64,000 bases of DNA, from assembly GCA_027972325.1 (NCBI GenBank), contig JAPMOS010000149.1:1-64000 (forward strand). Direction: 5' to 3'. This DNA comes from Paratrimastix pyriformis (Eukaryota > Preaxostyla > Paratrimastigidae). Position 1 is the first letter of the stretch, and each line of letters opens with the position of its first letter. Positions 32,405-47,773 of the stretch are shown here, one piece after another. Under the pieces are notes generated by a model. That model made no database searches. It worked only from the letters and a program-made list of their open reading frames with translations, and was not told the origin of the DNA. Position numbers and translations under genes: made by a program.

Positions 32405-32700
32405 GTGGGAAGAGGGGTGGGGGGGGGGGGGGGGGGAGGAGGAGGAGGAGGGGAATTTGATGATGATAGTGATGATAGTGATGATTGGATGATGCTGACT
32501 GGATGATGATGGTGATGATTGGATTGGATGGTGATGATGTTGATTGGATGGTGATGATTGGCCAGGGGAGGTCGGCGAGGGGCCAGGGATCTTGAAGAAG
32601 GGGAAGGGGGTGATAGTCATCATCATCATCATCATCATCACCACCACCACCATGATGATGAGGCTGATGATGAGGGGAAGCTTTGTGTCTTCTGCACTCA
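32405..32700. other. Intronic low-complexity sequence with an exon-start echo
   Basis: Contains a G run, GATGATTGG units and a second copy (32560-32595) of the exon start coding DPWPLADLPWP found at 32395-32360. The copy carries its acceptor (AAGATCCCTGG on the minus strand). Confidence 0.6.
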
Positions 32701-33289
32701 AATGACACCTTGCTGTTCGACACACTACTGTTCCACCGTAACAAATGGGCGCGTCTTCTTTGTCACATTGCGAACTCATGCAGGCGGGGGCCCCCATCTG
32801 CCTGTTTTTGTCACGTCTCCAGAACTTCCAAGTCACATTTACCCAACGATCTCGTACTCTGGTTTGTTTTTGATCTTGGCACGTCTTCATTTGTGAATGC
32901 AGAGGATGACTGACAAGAACCGGCCGAGATATTGCACATGGCTGAAGATGAGCGAGCGATCCGACATTTATTATAGAAACGAAAAAAACACGCCCCCTCT
33001 CCGGAATAGGGAGGAGGCATGCCAGCATGGTGAAGGCTGCATCACAGTGGTAGAAAAATCGTCAAAGGGCCGCCCCACTGAAGAGGCGGCACTTCGCAAA
33101 TTGAGAGATGGAAAACAGCGAAAAAAGGGGTGGCTTGATCAGTGACGGGGCCGGACCAGAAAATTATGGGATGCACATCGATGGGGTTATGGGATCGTTT
33201 TAAGTCTGGTAAAAAAAATACACACACTGGGGGGTCGGACTGATTCTGATTCTGATGAATGACGGTGGGATTGACGGTGGGATGATGAG

Positions 33290-33735
<446 letters not shown>

Positions 33736-33739
33736 GGCG

Positions 33740-34947
33740 GACCCTCCGCAAAGACGTCCCGCGCCCCGCCCGGTCCCTCCGTCCGAATCTCGCCCCCGCC
33801 CCGGCCGCCACCGCGTCCACCGCGGCCGCCACGGAAGCCGCCCCCGCCGCCGCCCCGCTCGAAGCCGCCGCCACCACGGCCGCCGCCCCCGTAGCCTGTG
33901 TGTGTGTGTGTGTGTGGGGGAGGTCGGAATGACATATGCAATGGTATTTGAAAAAGACGAATTATGTACGTACGGGATTCAGACGGGGTGGGACGATGAT
34001 AGACAGGGTGGGGGGTGGAAGGAGACGGGCTTGGCATTGAGATGGAACGAGAGGTGGGGGAGGGAGGGGAGGGGGGCGGGAGTGGGGTGGCACCCGGGAA
34101 TTCCTTTGTCGGTTGGTTAGAGAGAGAACATGCTGTGTATTTGCGAGGGCGCAAGCGACAAGTTCAAGTGATGTTCGGCTAGGTGCATTGAGGTGGAGTG
34201 CGAGGTGAGGGAGAGAGGGGCTGGGGCTGGGGCTGTGGGGCTGTGGGGTTGTTCGGAACGGACCGCCACCACGTCCGCCGCGAAAGCCGCCTCCTCCTCC
34301 ACCGCCATAGCCACCACCACCACCACCACCACCACCATAGCCACCACCACCGTCACTGCCTCCTCCTCCGGCCACCCCTCCCCGTAGCCACCACCACCAC
34401 CACCGCCACTGCCTCCGCCACCGTAACCGCCACCTTGGCCGCCGCGGTCTGGGAAGACGGGGGCACGGGCCAGACGAAACAAGACAAAGACGGGGTGAGT
34501 GTGTGGCCACCACCTGGGCCGCCGCGGTCTGGAGAAGACGGGGGCACGGGCCAGACGAAACAAGACGAGAGGACGGGGTGTGTGTGTGTGTGGCAGACGA
34601 CGGGGCACAGGCCATGCCATGAAACAACAAATAGTGTGACAAGGCAGGACATGAAACAAGACGAGAGGACGGGGGGGGCGAGTGTGGCAGTGGCAGAGGG
34701 AGGGAGGGGGTGGGGGGGGACAGGCAGACGTACATGCCATCCCATGAAACAAGACAAAAAACGGGGGGGGGGGGTGAGTGTGTCGTAAAGAGGGAAAGAA
34801 GTAACGGGAAAACAAAAACCAGAGAGGTCGAAGAGACAGCACGAATGTCACTCGCACCCGTGAGTGACAAGGCAGGACATGAAACCAAGACGAGGACGAG
34901 GGGGTGAGTGTGACAGGCAGATGGGACACATGCAACAAGACGAGGAC

Positions 34948-34985
<38 letters not shown>

Positions 34986-36617
34986 AAATATCGAAGGGGG
35001 ACAGGCAGATGGGACACATGCAACAAGACGAGGACGGGGGGGTGGGTATGACAAAATATATATCCAGGGGGACAGCCAGACCACGAAACAAATGGGGACA
35101 GGCAGACAGGCCATGCAATACCTCGAGGAGGGGGGAGTAAGTGTGTGTCGCGAATATCAACCCAGGGGACAGACAGACGAGGGGACGGGGGTGAATGCGT
35201 GTGTGGACAGGCAGCTGGGCACATGACAAGAAACAAGACGAGGGCGGGGTGTGTGTGTGTATATATGTGGGTGAGGGGGTTCGGAGCACAGGCGAAGGGG
35301 CGCGACATGTGAAAAAGGGGAGGAAAAAAGTGATGGATGGGCAAAGTGGTGGAGTCTTGTTGTTCATGGCATCTGCCCCCCGTCTCGTCTGCCCCCCGCA
35401 GAGCACAGGCGAAGCGGCGCGACGTGTGAAAAAAGGGGAGGGAAAAGTGATGGATGGGCAAGGTGGAGATCCGATCACGATGGGGTACCCGCCACCTCCC
35501 CGTTTCGCACACCCGATGGTGAGTGAGCATGATGTGAGTGATTATGGTGGGGGGTGGGGTGGTCAGTATGGCGGGGTGGGGTGAGGGATGGCGGGGTGAG
35601 GATGGCGTGAGTATGGCGGGGTGGGGGTGAGGATGGTGGGGTGAGGATGGCGGGGTAGTGAGGGTGGTGAGGGAGCATGATGCGAGTATGTGGGTGAGGA
35701 TGGCGGGGTTATGGTGGGGTGGGGTGGGGTGAGTATGATGGGGGGGGGGGGTGGGGTGGGGTGGGGTGGTGAGTATGGCGGGGCGAGTATGGCGGGGTGA
35801 GGATGGCGGGGTTGGGGGAGTCTGATGGGGTGAGTATGGTGGGGTGAGTATGGCGGGGCGAGTATGGCGGGGTGAGGATGGCGGGGTTGGGGAGTCTGAT
35901 GGGGTGAGTATGGCGGGGTGAGTATGGCGGGTGGGGGTGAGTATGGCGGGATGGGGGTGAGTGGGGTGGGGTGAGGATGGTGAGGGTGGCGGGGTGGGGT
36001 GAAGGTGGTGGGGTGGGGGTGAGTATGGCGGGTGGGGGTGAGTATGATGGGGTGGGGCTGGTGGAGGGGGTGAGTATGGCGGCGGAGTGGGGGTGAGTCG
36101 GGTGGTGAGTAAGGTGGGGTGATGATGGCGGGGAGGTGGTGAGGATGGTGGGGTGAGTCGGGTGGGATAATGAGCACAAAGAAACGAAGACACGAACCAT
36201 CTCGTCCGCCGGAGCCGCCGCCGGACCCGCCACCACGATCTGTGGGTCCCCAGACCGGGGTTATAGAGATGAGGTGAGAAGACGTTGATGAGTGGCTGAT
36301 GTGAACACACCAACCAACGGACCATCTCGGCCGTAGCCTCCGGAGTGACCGCGATCATCACGTCCTGGTGCAAGAGAAGAAAAAAAAGACGGATGATGAT
36401 CATCACAGAGATGAGGTCGGCAGACCATCACGATCGTGACGATCCCGATCCCGATCGTCGTGACGAGAACCCCAGTCTCGCTCGTCGGATCTGCAGGAGG
36501 TAAAATGATGGGCAAAGGGAACGAACGAACCGATGGCTTCGATCGCGGTCGCGATCTCGATCTCGATCTCGATCTCGATCTCGATCACGATCACGATCAC
36601 GGTCTCTGTCGTATGAC
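33740..36617 (-). CDS. RD-repeat and RGG-box protein, probable RNA-binding factor
   Basis: Minus-strand exons connect in phase. The first codes SYDRDRDRDRDR...SHR (about 36613-36534). The next reads SDERDWGSRHDDRDRDRHD (about 36492-36428), then RDDRGHSGGYGRDG (about 36366-36318), DRGGGSGGGSGGRD (about 36228-36186), DRGGQGGGYGGGGSGGGG (34456 down) and GYGGGRGGGGFERGG with FRGGRGGRGGGRGGG (33897-33745). Alternating Arg-Asp and RGG boxes are typical of splicing and mRNP proteins. No RRM or zinc finger is visible in the placed exons. The first coding exon lies beyond 36617, and the 3' end beyond 33740 is not placed. The frame in the Gly-rich exon at 34400-34260 is ambiguous because two frames are Gly-rich. 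Donors read GTCTGC, GTCCGT, GTTCGT and GTCTTT. Confidence 0.65.
34117..34172 (-). mobile_element. Very short LINE-A tail
   Basis: GAGAGAGAACATGCTGTG then TATTTGCGAGGGCGC to GACAAGTTCAAG, about 50 bp of the extreme 3' end, in an intron of the RGG gene. Confidence 0.8.
34430..34610 (-). repeat. Tandem copies of an exon start in the RGG gene
   Basis: The acceptor plus exon start coding DRGG(Q/P)GGG, with 45 bp of upstream intron (GGGCACGGGCCAGACG on the plus strand), occurs twice in full with a period of about 67 bp, and partially again near 34605. Only the inner copy leads into the long Gly-rich exon. Confidence 0.8.
34793..34872 (-). repeat. Dispersed repeat R3, minus-strand copy
   Basis: Reverse complement of the block at 58905-59020 and 61670-61770. 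Shared pieces include GACATTCGTGCTGTCTC and ACCTCTCTGGTTTTTG followed by CCCGTTACTTC. A CA/GT-rich sequence adjoins it. Confidence 0.75.
34873..35470. repeat. Imperfect tandem repeats and (GT)n in the RGG gene intron
   Basis: ACAGGCAGATGGGACACA occurs at 34913 and 35000. A 60-bp unit starting GAGCACAGGCGAAG occurs at 35286 and 35400. (GT)n lies at 34950-34984. Confidence 0.85.
35520..36165. repeat. GGTGAGTATGGCGG minisatellite
   Basis: About 40 imperfect units of 13-17 bp. It lies in an intron of the minus-strand RGG gene; on the plus strand each unit contains GTGAGTATGG. Confidence 0.95.
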
Positions 36618-36724
36618 TAAAAAAAAGAAAAAGCGATGAGCGTGCCAAAACGGGTTGACGAGCCATTGAAAAAAGAGCCTTGCGCGCCCGGGAGAGCAGG
36701 CTAGTCATCGAGGACAGCCTCTCC

Positions 36725-41177
<4,453 letters not shown>

Positions 41178-41289
41178 TCCCCTCCCATCAACGACAACCT
41201 TCCCGTCCCGTACCCCCGATCGCCATCCCCCCATCCATCCCCATCCCACATTCCACACCCCCCACTCTTCCATCGCGTGCTGAATTGGA

Positions 41290-41425
41290 ATTCTGATGAC
41301 CGAGGTGGCCGTCACCCAGGAGGAGATGGTCATTGACCTGCCTGCCGGAGAGGAACACGAGATGCAACCGCAACAACTACAACAACATCAGCAGCAGCAG
41401 CAGCAGCACGCCTGCTACTGCTGTC
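41290..41425 (+). pseudogene. Partial copy of the 7TM tail exon
   Basis: Codes MTEVAVTQEEMVIDLPAGEE and HEMQPQQLQQHQQQQQ, like 40995-41130. It lacks the first part of the exon and the acceptor. A matching partial copy lies at 44105-44265. Confidence 0.75.
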
Positions 41426-41624
41426 TGATCCCTCTGTTGGGCCGTCTCCACCTCCCCCTTCCCACAGCAAGTTCCAGCCATCCAAACCCCCAATCTTTTT
41501 TCCCAACCCCCGCCCGTTTGTTTGTGTCTTTTTCGTCTTGTCGGTTGATTTTTGATTTTTTTTGCCGGCTGGTCCTCCTCCTCCTCCCTCCCTCCTCCTC
41601 CTCCTCATCCCCCTCCTCATCCCC

Positions 41625-41630
41625 TCCTCC

Positions 41631-41664
<34 letters not shown>

Positions 41665-41690
41665 ACCCCACCCACCCACCCACCCAACCC
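41625..41690. repeat. C-rich tract with CACCC repeats
   Basis: A poly-C run of about 30 followed by CCCACC units. The duplicate is at 44640-44700. Confidence 0.95.
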
Positions 41691-42289
41691 CCAGAGGTTC
41701 AGGACCAACACCCATTTTCATATTTTTTCCCTTCCAAATTTTTGGGTTTGAATTGTGCACGTGCCCACTGTTACGTATGGGGTGCTGTCATGCAGTGCTC
41801 GTGGATGAGTGGTCGTGTGTTTTGTATGCCCCCCCCAATATCATCCCCCACCGTCCCCAAAGCCGATCATCCAACCAATCATCATCATCATCATCCCAAC
41901 CGTCATCATCCCAACCATCATCAGCATCATCATCACAATCATCATCAACACAACCATCAGCATCACCCAATCTTCATCAGAGCCCAGTCAATCATCATCA
42001 TCCATCATCATCCAATCATCCAATCATCCAATCATCATTTTTTGTTCTTTTCGTGTTCTCGGATCCGTCATCATCAGCCGCGGGTCGTTTCTTTTCTTTA
42101 TCGGGCCGTTGTCCTCCTCCCTCCCTCTCTCCCTCTCTCCACTTCCCTCCTCCCCCCTCCCCCCCTCCCCCTCCCCCCCCTCCCCCCATGCCACCACCTG
42201 GCCGACCTCCGATTCTTCGAGTACTTTTAGTTTCTCATGCCTCTCCTCCCTCCCTCCTTCTTCGTCTTCTTCATCGTCATCATCCCATC

Positions 42290-42445
42290 ATCCCCATCAT
42301 CCAATCACCACCACCCACCACCACCACCACCACCACCACCACCACCACCACCACCACCACCACCACCACCACCACCACCACCACCACCACCACCACCACC
42401 CACCCACCCACCACCCACCACCCACCACCCACCACCCACCACCCA
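42290..42445. repeat. (ACC)n microsatellite
   Basis: CACCAC units then CCACCCA. In unit 2 of the segmental duplication the corresponding site is a CAACCAC array (46053-46140). Confidence 0.95.
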
Positions 42446-42699
42446 GTCATCATCCCTTTTTCACACCGCTCCACCGTCCCTTTTCCGTCCCAACACCCAA
42501 TTGATTGGTTGTTGCTGTATTGTTTTAAGGGACCCCGAATAATTACGTATTATTCTTTGCTCGCAGTTTTTTTTCCCCCACTTCCCCTTGCTTTGCGTTC
42601 GTTCGTTCGTTCGTTTTTTCACTATTGGTCGTGTTCGCCAGTTCAATTCAATTGCAGGCTCTCTCTGCCCATTCTCCCGATGGTTGGTTTCCAGGGCAA

Positions 42700-42907
42700 T
42701 GGGTGGGGAAGGTGCCGAACAGCAGTCAGACGAGCCGGCGCACCTTCCAGTCGGGGCGGCCTGCTGGCGCCAGCCCGAGGGGCGGAAGGGCACCTGTTGG
42801 ATGGGGGTGGCGGGCCGGCCTTGTCGGTGGGGGCGGGGCGGCCTCGCCGGCCAGCCGGTCGGCCTCCAGGTTACCCCACAGGTGGGGGCAGCCGCCACCG
42901 CGTCCAC
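42700..42907 (-). mobile_element. Internally deleted LINE-A fragment at the duplication junction
   Basis: Matches LINE-A from about 9995 to 10405 (finger to RNase H) with several internal deletions. Shared pieces include GGTGGGGAAGGTGCCG, GACGAGCCGGCGCACC and CCACCGCGTCCACG. It lies exactly between the end of unit 1 and the start of unit 2. Confidence 0.85.
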
Positions 42908-42916
42908 GACCCCTCC

Positions 42917-43071
42917 TTGCAGGGTGTGTGTCTTCGCCGTGACGGGCCTGCTGAGTGTGCTGCAGATCCGGGCCCATAAGGGCAAGCGGCTCACCGTCAA
43001 GAAGGCCGTCCTCGAGATGAAGGCCGCCCATCGCAGCATCGCCGTCCCTGTGGCTGCCGTGGGTCCCCGGG
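42917..43071 (+). pseudogene. Second copy of the 7TM TM7 exon
   Basis: Codes VCVFAVTGLLSVLQIRAHKG and KKAVLEMKAAHRSIAVPVAA, nearly identical to 38795-38943. It keeps the TTGCAG acceptor and the GTCTGTGG donor. No upstream TM1-TM6 exons accompany it, so it can be used only if spliced onto the first unit. Confidence 0.75.
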
Positions 43072-43758
43072 GTCTGTGGGCCAGCATCGTCGTCGTCATC
43101 ACCATCACCATCACCAGATGCACCCTTGAATTGGAATTTTTTTTCAAAATGATCCACTCCCATAATTTTTCTTCATCCACTCCCATAATTTTGTGGTCGG
43201 CCGGGTCGGTTATCAAGCCCGTGCCGGAGACAACGAAGACAACACAAGAACTGAGCAAAGTGAAAAATAACCAAAAACATAAATGTGGACAATATGAGAC
43301 TGGGAATTTGACCTCCCGTTCTTCCGGCGGCAGAGCTCAAAATCAAACAACGAATTGGAGAGAGATATCGTGTTCCACAGATCAAACCTGGAGTGCCGTG
43401 TACCATTTGGGGGGTTGGCCCCGTCTTTGCCACCCACCCTGCCAGCTTCTGTCCATCGTCGCTCACCAGATCCGACAGTGTTCTCATGCCGTATCTTTTT
43501 GAGTGTTCTCCTGTCTCTGATGATCATCTTTCTGAAGACACTGTCGATACAATGCGAGTAGCACACACACGCGTACAAGTTCCCGTTATCATCATTCTCA
43601 TCACCGGGGACCAATCATCATCATCATCATCCACATCCAATCATCCAATCATCATCCAATCATCATCCGATCGTCATCTTCAGCCATCATCCGATCATCA
43701 TCATCATCATCATCATCACCCGAATTTCTCTCCCCATCCACACCCTCTCCCTCTGCAG

Positions 43759-44014
43759 GCTCGCTTGTGGTTGGGCAGAAGATGCCGCTGATGGATCTGA
43801 GCGATCTGACGGGCAGCCCCATGCACACCTTCGCCATGAACCGCAACCTGATGACCGAGGTGGCTGTGACCCAGGAGGAGATGGACATCGACGTGCCTGC
43901 CGGGGAGGAACACGAGATGCAACCGCAACAACAACAACAACAACCCCAGCAGCAACAGCAGCAACAGCAGCAGCTACAGCAGCCGTCTGGCACCCCAGCC
44001 ACGGTGATTTGATC
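43759..44014 (+). pseudogene. Second copy of the 7TM tail exon
   Basis: Has the CTCTGCAG acceptor and codes VGQKMPLMDLSDLTGSPMHT through EEMDIDVPAGEEHEMQ to poly-Gln and a stop. It is about as well preserved as the copy at 40915, so either could be the functional last exon. Confidence 0.7.
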
Positions 44015-44104
44015 TCCTCCATCAACGACACCTTCCCGCCCCCCTCCGATCGCCCTTCCCCCTCCATCCCCCCATCCCCATACCACATCCCCCAATCTCA
44101 TCGC

Positions 44105-44265
44105 ATGCTGAACCGGAACCTGATGACCGAGGTGGCCGTCACCCAGGAGGGGATGGACATTGACGTGCCTGCCGGGGAGGAACACGAGATGCAACCGCAA
44201 CATCAACCTCAGCCAGCAGCAGCAGCAGCAGCAGCAGCAGCCATCCAGCACGCTTGCTACTGCTG
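44105..44265 (+). pseudogene. Second partial copy of the 7TM tail exon
   Basis: Codes NRNLMTEVAVTQEGMDIDV and AGEEHEMQPQHQ, then Gln/Ala repeats. Counterpart of 41290-41425. Confidence 0.75.
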
Positions 44266-44449
44266 TCTGATCCCCTCCATCATCACGCGATATCTCTCTG
44301 TCAACCTGTTGGGGGCCGTCTCCACCTCCCCCCTTCCCACAGCCAGTTCCAGCCAAATCCCCCCAATCTTTTCCCCAACCCCCTGCACACAGCAGTTCCA
44401 GCCATCCCAACCCCAATCTTTTCCCCAACCCCCGCCTTTCGTCTTGTCG

Positions 44450-45108
44450 GTTGATTTTTGATTTTTTTTGCCGGCTGGTCCTCCTCCTCCCTCCCTCCCT
44501 CCCCTCCCCCTCCTCCTTCCCTCCCCCTCCCCGATACTCCTCCCCCCTCTCCTCCTCCTCCTCCTCCTCCTCCTCCTCCTCCTCCTCCTCCTCCTCCTCC
44601 CTCCCTCCTCCTCCTCCTTCCCCTTCTCCTCCTCCTCCCCCCCCCCCTCTCCTCCCTCCCCCCCCCCCCCCCCCCCCCCCCACCCAACCACCCAACCACC
44701 CCCCGGAAGAGGTTCCGGACCAAACACCCATTTTTCATATTTTTTCCCTTCAATAATTTTTGGGTTGATTTGCGCGCATGCCCACTGTTCCTGTTACGTA
44801 TGGGGGTGCTGTCATGCAGTGCTCGTGGATGAGTGGTCGTGTGTTTGTATGCCCCCCCCCCCCCCCCCCCAATATCATCCCCACCGTCCCCCAAAGCCGA
44901 TCATCCAAACCATCATCATCATCCCAACCATCATCAGCATCATCAATCACAATCATCATCATCACCCAATCATCATCAGAGCCCAGTCATCACAGTCATC
45001 ATCATCATCATCCAATCATCATCCAATCATCATCCAATCATCATCATCATCTTCTTCGTCTTCATCATCCAATCATCAGCAGCATCCAATCACCACCACA
45101 ACCACCAG
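44450..45108. other. Low-complexity remainder of unit 2
   Basis: TCC-rich tract, C runs, then CAT repeats, corresponding to 41550-42050 of unit 1. The Pro-, Ser- and His-rich frames are artefacts. Confidence 0.7.
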
Positions 45109-46052
45109 AGAGAGAGAGAACATGCTGTGTATTTGCGAGGGCGCAGGCGACAAGTTCCCAGAAGAAAGGTTACTCGCGCCTTCGCGCCATGCGTTACACT
45201 CCGGGGGGAGCCGGGCCAAACGACCCGATGAAAGTTGGCTCCTCCCGGCCGGTGGCCCGCTCGGAGGCGGTGCCGCCCGGTGATGGGTGGTGGGAGGGTG
45301 TCGCCGGTGTGTGTTCATCTCCGGCGACGGCGGCGAGCTCGTGGCTGGGGTGGGCCAGGGTCCCCAGAATCGAGTGTCCCGGGAGTCGTCCCCAATGGGA
45401 CGACGGGAACGAGCTGCCTGATGGGGACGGCTTCCAGAGGGATGACGGGCCCGTAGGGGAACGGCGGCGGGGGCACAAGGGGCGCAGGTGGTTGCGGACG
45501 GTGACGTTCACGTGGAGCAGAACGCTTCAGGGGCGGTGGTGGAGGAGTGGACTCACAGTGCCCGGAATGTTGCACCACCATTGGAGTCGGAGTCGGAGGA
45601 GCGAAGGCATGATCTGATGCCGGTGGGTCAGGCACCTTTTTGGATGTAAGAGGCTGCACAGATGCTTTCTTGGGTTTCGGAGGCGGAAACCGGGATTCCG
45701 ATTTTGAATTCCGCATGGACCGGTAATGGGGGTCGGATTTCAATTCCGGGTATCGATCGAGCACACGAATGGTGAAGGGAGTAAGCGTCGGGAAAAGGTA
45801 TGAGGAAAGGTGCTCGCTGAAATCCTTTGGCGCATGTTGGACAATGAAATCGACCAGAGAGCAGATGTCGACACTGAGCTGTCTGACATCTCTCTCGTAG
45901 TGGTGGCGGACACGACGAGCGAGACCGCTTTCGTGCTTCTTTATGGCATTGGATAGCCACTGAAGAGAGCCAGAGGTTTCTGGAATAGAGCTCATTCTTT
46001 GAAGAAAGAGCGCACTCAAATTTGATTTGAATGCGAATACCCGAGTCCCATT
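45109..46052 (-). mobile_element. LINE-A-tailed non-autonomous element with an ORF
   Basis: Bounded by CACCACAACCACC at 45096 and by a CAACCAC array at 46053, so it lies inside that repeat. Its 3' end on the minus strand is the LINE-A tail ending TGTTCTCTCTC. The body carries one ORF. The matching copy at 1-785 shows that it is a family, not a local rearrangement. It has no reverse transcriptase and probably relies on LINE-A. Confidence 0.75.
45315..45995 (-). CDS. ORF of the LINE-A-tailed element, Pro/Arg-rich C-terminus
   Basis: 226 codons from MSSIPETSGSLQWLSN at 45995. The first 90 residues look folded and helical (HHYERDVRQLSVDICSLVDF, HAPKDFSEHLSSYLFPTLTP). The rest is Pro-rich and ends in Arg repeats (RARRRRRR). 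No named family is recognised; the basic tail suggests nucleic-acid binding. Longer versions of the frame run upstream into the flanking repeat as LWW units and are not real. The frame is open here and broken in the 1-785 copy. Confidence 0.55.
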   Translation of the reverse strand: MSSIPETSGSLQWLSNAIKKHESGLARRVRHHYERDVRQLSVDICSLVDFIVQHAPKDFSEHLSSYLFPTLTPFTIRVLDRYPELKSDPHYRSMRNSKSESRFPPPKPKKASVQPLTSKKVPDPPASDHAFAPPTPTPMVVQHSGHCESTPPPPPLKRSAPRERHRPQPPAPLVPPPPFPYGPVIPLEAVPIRQLVPVVPLGTTPGTLDSGDPGPPQPRARRRRRR

Positions 46053-46140
46053 CAACCACCACAACCACCACAACCACCACAACCACCACAACCACCACAA
46101 CCACCACAACCACCACAACCACCACAACCACCACAACCAT
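46053..46140. repeat. (CAACCAC)n repeat
   Basis: About ten units of CACCACAAC. Target of the element at 45109-46052. Confidence 0.95.
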
Positions 46141-46387
46141 CCAGTCATCATCCCTTTTTCGCAACGCTCCATCGTCCCTTTTTCCAATGTTCCGTTCCAA
46201 CACCCAATTGATTGGTTGTTGCTGTACGGTCAATTAGCCCCCGAATAATTATCGTTTGCTCGCAGTTTTTCCACTCATCCCGTTGTGCTTTGCGTTCGTT
46301 GTTTTTTTTTTCACTCTTGGTCGTGTTCGCCAATTCAATTCAATTGCAGGCTCTCTCTTCCAATTCCCCCGATGGCCGATGGTTGGT

Positions 46388-46455
46388 TTAGGGTTGGGTG
46401 GGTTGGGGTGGGTTGGGGTTGGGGTTGAGGTTGGGTTGGGTTGGGGGTGGTGGGG
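46388..46455. repeat. G/T-rich imperfect repeat (GGGTT-like)
   Basis: TTTAGGGTTGGG followed by GGTTGGG-type units. Too irregular to call an interstitial telomere. Confidence 0.6.
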
Positions 46456-46595
46456 TCTCCCGCCTTCTTTATTCGATGAGGTGTTCATCTTTACAGGTGA
46501 AGGAATCATCACCGATGCGCCTCCCATCATTCTGTTGTCCGGCCACGTCAGCGATCAAGCGCCCCTCTCGGCAACCTTCCCATTTCTGCTGCACC

Positions 46596-46631
<36 letters not shown>
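46596..46631. repeat. Poly-C run
   Basis: A run of about 35 C. The preceding 110 bp has a plus-strand frame (GIITDAPPIILLSGHV) that could be an isolated exon, but nothing confirms it. Confidence 0.9.
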
Positions 46632-46632
<1 letters not shown>

Positions 46633-46869
46633 CTGCGACACCCACGAGACGACGATAAATGGATGATGATTGGACGTGTGACGGGCACGATTGATCGTGA
46701 TGATCGAGAATGATGACAACGCTGTCGTACTGCAGTAAACAGTACCCTGTTTCTGGTGTCACGAAATAATTCGACCCGCGCCTGTCCGGCAGATTTTCCC
46801 ACACCGTTGTTGGCCGGAGGGTTGCTTTGTTCAGCCCCCAAGGGACCGCACGTCAAAGTGCACCTTTTA

Positions 46870-47241
46870 TTATGGGTTGTTGGGGTCGTTCTCTATCCTG
46901 CGCGTTGGTGGTTGAACGCATGACATGATGACCTTTTCCCGGTCACCACTTGTGCGCCGATTATCGTCGTTTGAGTTGGATAGGGAACCACCCGTGTCTT
47001 TTTGAAACCCCATATCAGCGGCGGCAGCTGACCACTTGAAGGTTGTTTTCGACCCACTCGAGGCCAACTCACCTTCCCCGAAGGGGCCTTCGTCTGGTGT
47101 GTCGGGTTGCTCTTTCATTGGCCTCAGCCGCGACCTGCCCACTGGTTTCGACTCAGATGACGACCATTTCCAAGCAGCCACAGCGCACATGACGAACGAG
47201 GTCTGCCTGCCTGCCTGGCCGTTCTCACCACTGCTCGCCAT
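46870..47241 (-). CDS. Uncharacterised coding segment
   Basis: 123 codons starting MASSGENGQAGRQ, with ordinary composition (EQPDTPDEGPFGEGELASSG, SLSNSNDDNRRTSGDREK). It may be an exon of the minus-strand gene at 47774-48574, which lies upstream in the same orientation. No domain recognised. Confidence 0.35.
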   Translation of the reverse strand: MASSGENGQAGRQTSFVMCAVAAWKWSSSESKPVGRSRLRPMKEQPDTPDEGPFGEGELASSGSKTTFKWSAAAADMGFQKDTGGSLSNSNDDNRRTSGDREKVIMSCVQPPTRRIENDPNNP

Positions 47242-47773
47242 GGAGCGGCCGTCCCCGCGCTTTTGCTCGGCTTTTACAGGTCAGATTTGACTCGCTCTCT
47301 CCCTCCTCCAAGTAGAGGAAGCCCTGAACCATTGACACGACCCTCTACGGTGCCCTTTTTTGATCTCACCGCGTGACGGTTGATTTCCGGTCTGGACCCT
47401 GCCTTGCCTTCCTCCCCGTAGGTCCCTTCATTGGCTCGTTCGTTCGTGTTCGGTCGTTGTTCTGTTGGACGCAAGTCCTGGCGGGCCCACACCAACCCAC
47501 ACGAAGCTGGCCCGGCGGGCAGTGGTTCGAGCAGGCAAGCACATGGGGCAGGTCCGTCTGGACGGAGAGGGTCGACTGACTTGATGCCCGAAAATTGGCT
47601 CTTTTACAAGGATTTCCGTTTTCGTTTTTTCTCTGGGTGACCGATGCCCCGAGCTCACTTTGTGCAGGAATCGAGCACCGTGCCCTTTTTGGCCGATGCT
47701 GTTCTGCGTGGGATTCACCCCTGCCATGTGCTCATTTGCGCGCTTGTGGGCGTTTTGATTCGCAGATTGGAGT

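Noticed and set aside
32683-33145. Short frames on both strands between the WDR31-like and RGG genes
   Set aside because: Composition is mixed, but no splice-phase link or family signature supports a gene.
33962-36406. 814-codon minus-strand frame rich in Pro/His/Ser
   Set aside because: It reads through the minisatellite and introns of the RGG gene. The real exons lie partly in other frames.
46388-46455. Interstitial telomere repeat
   Set aside because: Only one TTTAGGG; the other units vary too much.
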